Positions 63,876 through 64,000 of a DNA stretch of 64,000 nucleotides are shown here, one piece after another. The stretch is from Rickettsiaceae bacterium (GTDB taxonomy: Bacteria > Pseudomonadota > Alphaproteobacteria > Rickettsiales > Rickettsiaceae). The stretch lies in assembly GCA_029266475.1 (NCBI GenBank), contig JAQSWU010000011.1:1-64000 (forward strand), in the 5' to 3' direction. Position 1 is the first letter of the stretch; each line of letters opens with the position of its first letter. The position numbers and the translations under genes are program-made. The notes under the pieces are model-generated. The model was not told the origin of the DNA and did not search any database. It was given only the letters and a program-made list of their open reading frames with translations.

Positions 63876-64000
63876 TCTTACGCGCTTTTTATAAGTTTTA
63901 GCAATTATTAGCAAAATAAATAGATATTTGTTTTCGTAATTCAGGGAGAAGGTCTCGTTCAAACCAAGGATTTTGCTTTAGCCAGCCATTATTACGCCAG

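Noticed and set aside
1-64000. CRISPR array
   Set aside because: Repeats are dispersed, in both orientations and 40-180 bases long; no regular short repeats with unique spacers and no cas genes.
1-64000. tRNA or rRNA genes
   Set aside because: I searched for T-loop-like GGTTCRAATCC and its complement in intergenic DNA; the few partial matches (such as 9893-9905 and 63955) lack cloverleaf context.

Overview
The window is AT-rich DNA from an alphaproteobacterium, most likely a Rickettsiales endosymbiont of a protist host (Midichloriaceae / Jidaibacter-like). That assignment is an inference from gene content and order, not from a database match. Supporting points are the housekeeping blocks ftsB / rnd / kdsD-lptC-lptA-lptB, kdsA-secG-tpiA next to ppiD, and lolD-lolC-proS, a ChpT-type phosphotransferase, many ankyrin and leucine-rich-repeat genes, orphan Lys-rich genes, weak ribosome-binding sites, and intergenic regions packed with short dispersed elements. 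TGA is used as a normal stop (MFS, carbonic anhydrase and PgsA genes), so the code is standard.

Layout. 1-1180: repeat-only DNA. 1180-5844: large coiled-coil orphan, TraX-like membrane protein and murJ (minus). 6347-11941: terC, secF, an AmpG-like MFS protein, ferredoxin-NADP reductase and folD (plus). 11942-12723: a PIN-toxin/Phd-type antitoxin pair bounded by a duplicated folD 3' tail. 12778-14079: an ankyrin-like gene broken by two in-frame stops. 14600-17188: AEC transporter, WrbA-like flavoprotein and YgjP-type metallopeptidase. 17421-21268: ftsB, rnd, and the LPS block kdsD-lptC-lptA-lptB. 21298-25416: island of orphan, mostly lysine-rich genes; one (24535-25416) carries a SILK + RVxF pair typical of eukaryotic PP1-binding proteins. 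26091-28193: long LRR protein. 28190-30296: recO, a periplasmic solute-binding protein and a gamma-carbonic anhydrase. 30567-34732: chpT-cheA-cheW-cheY; a chemoreceptor lies at 62102-63802. 35070-39652: TrmJ-like methylase, kdsA-secG-tpiA, ppiD. 40592-43446: orphan genes, two with candidate ubiquitin-binding motifs. 43471-49928: lolD-lolC-proS, a lone heme-copper oxidase subunit I, yebC, maf, infA. 50158-50325: very small lipoprotein. 50776-57844: four ankyrin genes and a hemerythrin. 58002-61881: uvrC-pgsA-gabD.

How it fits together. Envelope building (LPS precursor synthesis, LPS transport, lipoprotein sorting, lipid II flipping) is the dominant housekeeping theme. A CtrA-type layer seems to run across the window: chpT is present, and perfect TTAA-N7-TTAA boxes sit upstream of ftsB, the chemoreceptor, the che cluster and several orphan genes. 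The orphan, ankyrin and LRR genes look like a host-interaction repertoire, three of them with eukaryote-type docking motifs. Several short element families (two with terminal inverted repeats, one seen nested in another with TA target duplications) have spread through the spaces between genes.
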